A stretch of DNA of 34,738 bases from an uncultured Chloroflexota bacterium. Its GTDB lineage: Bacteria > Chloroflexota > Dehalococcoidia > Lucifugimonadales > GCA-002694895. Position 1 is the first letter of the stretch, and the number at the start of each line of letters is the position of its first letter. The position numbers and the translations under genes were made by a program. Location: positions 1 through 34,738 of the forward strand of contig CAJWSY010000012.1 of assembly GCA_913045935.1 (NCBI GenBank). Direction: 5' to 3'. The notes under the pieces were generated by a model. The model worked only from the letters and a program-made list of their open reading frames with translations, did not search any database and was not told the DNA's origin. Positions 31,854 to 34,738 of the stretch are shown in pieces.

Positions 31854-34738
31854 TTATTTTAATTTAAGTTTAAAGTTACCAAAAATACTGGTTGGGATTT
31901 TACTTACTGTTGGTTTTTGAATTTGTATTGACACATCGGATTTTGCATCTTTAATTGCATCTAAAGATGCTTTGTCAGCATTGAAAAAATTCGCACCTAA
32001 ATTATCAACAATGGAAACTTTCTTGTCATCTTTCAAATCTGCAATTTGCGTACCTTGTACGCCACTCATCATTGAAGATAATGAATCAGTTCCTAAAGAT
32101 TTGACGTCATTGACATCAATTTTATCTACCATAGTAACTAGCTTGTCAGATCCAAGGTCTGTTATTTGCTTAGGATCTATACCAGATGCTAGTCCAACAA
32201 TTTGATCACTAGCTAATGTTTGAATGTCATCTTTTTCCATTGCTTTAGCCATACCCTTTGCCTTATCACTACCAATTTCTTTTAGTGTATCACCACCCAT
32301 AACTTTAGCCATGGTCGCTACTTTGTTTCCACCAAGGTCTTTAAAGTTATCGTCATTTAAATTTTTAGCAATATCAGCCGCTTTATCTGATCCTAAAGCT
32401 GCTATGTTTGTAGGATCCATTGTCTTTGTCATATCTACTAACTTAGCACCACCTAAATCTTTCATTGCATCTGGCGGTAAAGTCTTAGCAATATCTACTA
32501 ATTTACCACCACCTAAATTCTGCATATTAGCTGGATCTAAATTCTTAGTAATATCTACTAGCTTATTTGCGCCCAAAGCCTGCATATTAGTTGGATCTAA
32601 ATTCTTAGTAATATCCACTAATTTAGCACCACCCAAATCTTTCATTGCATCTGGCGGTAAAGTCTTAGCAATATCTACCAACTTACCTCCTCCTAAGTTT
32701 TGCATGTTAGTTGGATCTAAGTTCTTTGTTATATCCACTAGCTTAGCAGCCCCTAGTGCCTGCATATTAGTTGGATCTAAGTTCTTTGTTATATCTACTA
32801 ATTTACCTCCACCCAAAGCCGCTATATTAGCAGGATCCATAGTCTTAGTTATATCCACTAGTTTTGCACCACCTAATGCAGCCATATTATTAGCATCCAT
32901 ATTTTTAGTCATATCAGCTAGTTTTGCTCCACCTAGAGCAGCCATATTAGTGGGATCTAGGTTTTTAGTCATGTCAGCGATTGCAGCTCCTCCCATTATA
33001 GAAAAAGAACCTGCATCTAAAGTGGTTGCTATATCTACAAGTTTTCCTGCACCCAATGCAGCCATATTATTAGCATCTAAATTTTTAGCCATACCTGCTA
33101 AAGCTTTTCCGCCCATAGCTTGCATATTAGCCGGGTCTAAGGTCAATGCAATATCTTTAATTTTACCAGCACCCAATACAGCAAAGTTATTTGCATCCAT
33201 ATTTTTAGTCATGTCTACTAATTTTGTTGCTCCTAGTCCTGTTAATGCAGCTGTATCTAGCGTTGCTGTCATCCCAGCTAATGCACTTCCTCCCATCGTA
33301 GCAAAGTTTGCAGGATCCATAGCTTTCGCCATATCTAAGACTCGTGTTTGATCAAGAGCTTTAAAGTTATTAACGTCCATGTTCTTCGTCATATCTGCCA
33401 ATTTACCTCCGCCTAGACCAATTAAGCTTGCTGGATCCATTGTTTTTGCCAAATTTGCAACTGCTCCTCCACCCATAATTTGGAATGCTCCTGCATCCAT
33501 TGTCTTAGTCATGTCTACTAATTTCGCATCGCCTAAAGCAGCCATATTGTTTGCGTCCATATTCTTAACCATGCCACCCAATGCTTGTCCACCCATAGCT
33601 TGGAAATGAGTAGCATCCATTGTTGCTGCCATGTCTTTAAGTTTAGTTCCACCTAGTACAGCAAAGTTATTTGCATCCATATTTTTAGTCATGTCTACTA
33701 ATTTTGTTGCTCCTAGTCCTGTTAATGCAGCTGTATCTAGCGTTGCTGTCATCCCAGCTAATGCACTTCCTCCCATCGTAGCAAAGTTTGCAGGATCCAT
33801 AGCTTTCGCCATATCTAAGACTCGTGTTTGATCAAGAGCTTTAAAGTTATTAACGTCCATGTTCTTCGTCATATCTGCCAATTTACCTCCGCCTAGACCA
33901 ATTAAGCTTGCTGGATCCATTGTTTTTGCCAAATTTGCAACTGCTCCTCCACCCATAATTTGGAATGCTCCTGCATCCATTGTCTTAGTCATGTCTACTA
34001 ATTTCGCATCGCCTAAAGCAGCCATATTGTTTGCGTCCATATTCTTAACCATGCCACCCAATGCTTGTCCACCCATAGCTTGGAAATGAGTAGCATCCAT
34101 TGTTGCTGCCATGTCTTTAATTTTACCAGCACCCAATATTGCAAAGTTGTTAGCATCCATATTCTTAGTCATGTCTACTAATTTTGTTGCTCCTAATCCA
34201 ATTAAAGTTGAGTTGTCCAGGGTTGCAGTCATACCTGCTATAGCTTGACCTCCCATAGCCTGGAAGTTATTTCCATCCATGGTCTTAGCCATATCTAAGA
34301 CTCGAGTTTGATCAAGAGCTTTAAAGTTATTAACGTCCATGTGTTTCGTCATATCCGCCAATTTACCTCCGCCTAGACCTATCAAAGCTTGCTGGTCCAA
34401 AGTCTGTGCCAAATTTGCAACTGCTCCTCCACCCATAACTGAAAACGCATTTACATCCATTGTCTTAGTCATGTCGAGTAGCTTATTATTACCCAAAGCT
34501 TTCATATTATCAGTATCTAAATTCTTAACCATGCCTCCCAATGCTTGTCCTCCCATTTTTTGAAAATGAGTAACATCCATTGTTGCTGCCATATCTTTAA
34601 TTTTATTTCCTCCAAGAGCCTGGAAGTTATTTACATCCATATTCTTTGTCATGTCTGCAAGTTTAGCTCCACCTAATGCCTGGAAGTTATTTGCATCCAT
34701 GTTTTTGGTCATGTCTGCAAGTTTAGCTCCACCTAATG
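31854..34738 (-). CDS. Giant 20-residue-repeat protein, N-terminus beyond the window
   Basis: The frame is open through the right edge; 960 whole residues are visible and the first in-frame ATG (34712) lies inside a repeat, so the true start is off-window. The visible protein is 46 back-to-back 20-residue units with no insertion or deletion, then a 41-residue tail rich in Lys, Ile and Pro ending in an alternating Lys-Leu stretch. A typical unit is ALGGAKLVDITKNLDPTNMQ: a helix start at DPxN, a Gly-Gly turn, and a second helix with Leu, Met or Ile every three to four positions, suggesting a short two-helix solenoid. Units near the C-terminus are the most diverged. No signal peptide, sorting signal or catalytic motif is visible. 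I do not know its function; surface structure, scaffold or ligand-binding solenoid are all open. Confidence 0.85.
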   Translation of the reverse strand, partial: LGGAKLADMTKNMDANNFQALGGAKLADMTKNMDVNNFQALGGNKIKDMAATMDVTHFQKMGGQALGGMVKNLDTDNMKALGNNKLLDMTKTMDVNAFSVMGGGAVANLAQTLDQQALIGLGGGKLADMTKHMDVNNFKALDQTRVLDMAKTMDGNNFQAMGGQAIAGMTATLDNSTLIGLGATKLVDMTKNMDANNFAILGAGKIKDMAATMDATHFQAMGGQALGGMVKNMDANNMAALGDAKLVDMTKTMDAGAFQIMGGGAVANLAKTMDPASLIGLGGGKLADMTKNMDVNNFKALDQTRVLDMAKAMDPANFATMGGSALAGMTATLDTAALTGLGATKLVDMTKNMDANNFAVLGGTKLKDMAATMDATHFQAMGGQALGGMVKNMDANNMAALGDAKLVDMTKTMDAGAFQIMGGGAVANLAKTMDPASLIGLGGGKLADMTKNMDVNNFKALDQTRVLDMAKAMDPANFATMGGSALAGMTATLDTAALTGLGATKLVDMTKNMDANNFAVLGAGKIKDIALTLDPANMQAMGGKALAGMAKNLDANNMAALGAGKLVDIATTLDAGSFSIMGGAAIADMTKNLDPTNMAALGGAKLADMTKNMDANNMAALGGAKLVDITKTMDPANIAALGGGKLVDITKNLDPTNMQALGAAKLVDITKNLDPTNMQNLGGGKLVDIAKTLPPDAMKDLGGAKLVDITKNLDPTNMQALGANKLVDITKNLDPANMQNLGGGKLVDIAKTLPPDAMKDLGGAKLVDMTKTMDPTNIAALGSDKAADIAKNLNDDNFKDLGGNKVATMAKVMGGDTLKEIGSDKAKGMAKAMEKDDIQTLASDQIVGLASGIDPKQITDLGSDKLVTMVDKIDVNDVKSLGTDSLSSMMSGVQGTQIADLKDDKKVSIVDNLGANFFNADKASLDAIKDAKSDVSIQIQKPTVSKIPTSIFGNFKLKLK
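31980..34738. repeat. 60-bp tandem repeat array (46 units) with 480-bp and 180-bp super-repeats
   Basis: Counting back from 34739, units of exactly 60 bp run to 31980. A higher-order 8-unit super-repeat of 480 bp occurs at 34140-34619, 33660-34139 and 33180-33659, plus a diverged half copy at 32940-33179. A smaller 3-unit (180-bp) duplication with Leu-Pro-Pro-Asp units is seen around 32401-32760. G+C here is clearly higher than in neighbouring genes (28 of 60 in one counted unit), largely owing to Gly/Ala/Asp-rich coding. Confidence 0.93.
33177..34120. repeat. Identical 464-bp direct duplication within the repeat array
   Basis: Positions 33177-33640 and 33657-34120 appear identical base for base, offset by 480 bp. 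Identity ends abruptly on both sides, where the copies differ by several bases. This includes synonymous positions, so it reflects recent duplication or gene conversion and not protein-level selection. An assembly artefact is possible for such a repeat. Confidence 0.9.

Noticed and set aside
32224-34563. Long plus-strand open frames opposite the repeat gene
   Set aside because: They arise because the 60-bp periodic coding sequence lacks stops on the complementary strand in one frame. Their Ser/Pro/Ala-rich translation only mirrors the repeat and has no ribosome-binding site or independent domain.
31980-34738. CRISPR-like array
   Set aside because: The units are directly adjacent, coding and 60 bp long, with no unique spacers and no cas genes nearby.

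Overview
The window is AT-rich (about 30% G+C by eye), densely packed bacterial chromosome. I place it, by inference, in a marine low-GC Chloroflexota (SAR202/Dehalococcoidia-like) lineage. The reasons are the iron-binding lipoprotein with tandem Val-Glu-Val-Val-Lys-Glu linker repeats after its lipobox, a style common in Chloroflexota, and the mix of organic-acid enzymes (acetolactate-synthase-like TPP enzyme, type III CoA-transferase, Ldh2-type dehydrogenase, HpcH aldolase). Streamlining is evident: neighbouring genes repeatedly overlap by 1-23 bp, convergent genes share their stop regions, TTG starts are common, and no gap exceeds 300 bp. I saw no rRNA, tRNA, CRISPR array, insertion sequence or integrase.

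Layout. 1-819 (-): 5' part of pyrD, a class 2 dihydroorotate dehydrogenase. 894-1637 (+): unrecognised acidic protein. 1630-5835 (-): HAD phosphatase followed upstream by a translationally coupled prpD-prpB-prpC-like set (methylcitrate cycle), driven by a good sigma70-type promoter at 5879-5907. 5939-7919 (+): HpcH/HpaI aldolase and CCA-adding enzyme. 7903-9291 (-): class II fumarase. 9427-13162 (+): a coupled three-gene unit of TPP enzyme, alpha/beta-hydrolase and monocarboxylate-type MFS carrier. 13159-17098 (-): ferric-iron ABC importer (ATPase, fused permease, lipoprotein). A perfect 16-bp hairpin lies after the lipoprotein gene, and a perfect 16-bp palindrome overlaps its promoter. 17368-19666 (+): membrane protein, ferrochelatase, DUF454 protein. 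19736-20824 (+): Ldh2-type dehydrogenase. 20821-25431 (-): MFS exporter, glmS, plsC, cmk. 25510-25992 (+): small membrane protein. 25995-26726 (-): SDR. 26825-28616 (+): CoA-transferase and phosphoesterase. 28608-29171 (-): YqeK-type HD hydrolase. 29248-31806 (+): membrane-anchored coiled-coil trypsin-like protease and an MFS carrier.

The standout is 31854-34738 (-). It is the 3' part of a gene for a giant, almost perfectly periodic protein: 46 consecutive 20-residue units (60 bp each) with no indel. Above this sits a higher-order 8-unit (480-bp) super-repeat, present in three full copies and one partial copy. Two adjacent copies are identical over 464 bp, which implies very recent duplication or gene conversion. 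The protein has no function I can name. It looks like a short two-helix solenoid and is the best candidate here for something undescribed.

How the genes work together: the prp cluster, fumarase, TPP enzyme, CoA-transferase and lactate/malate dehydrogenase point to a heterotroph living on small organic acids and propionyl-CoA-yielding substrates. The iron importer and ferrochelatase supply iron and haem for respiration, with which the quinone-linked class 2 PyrD also fits.
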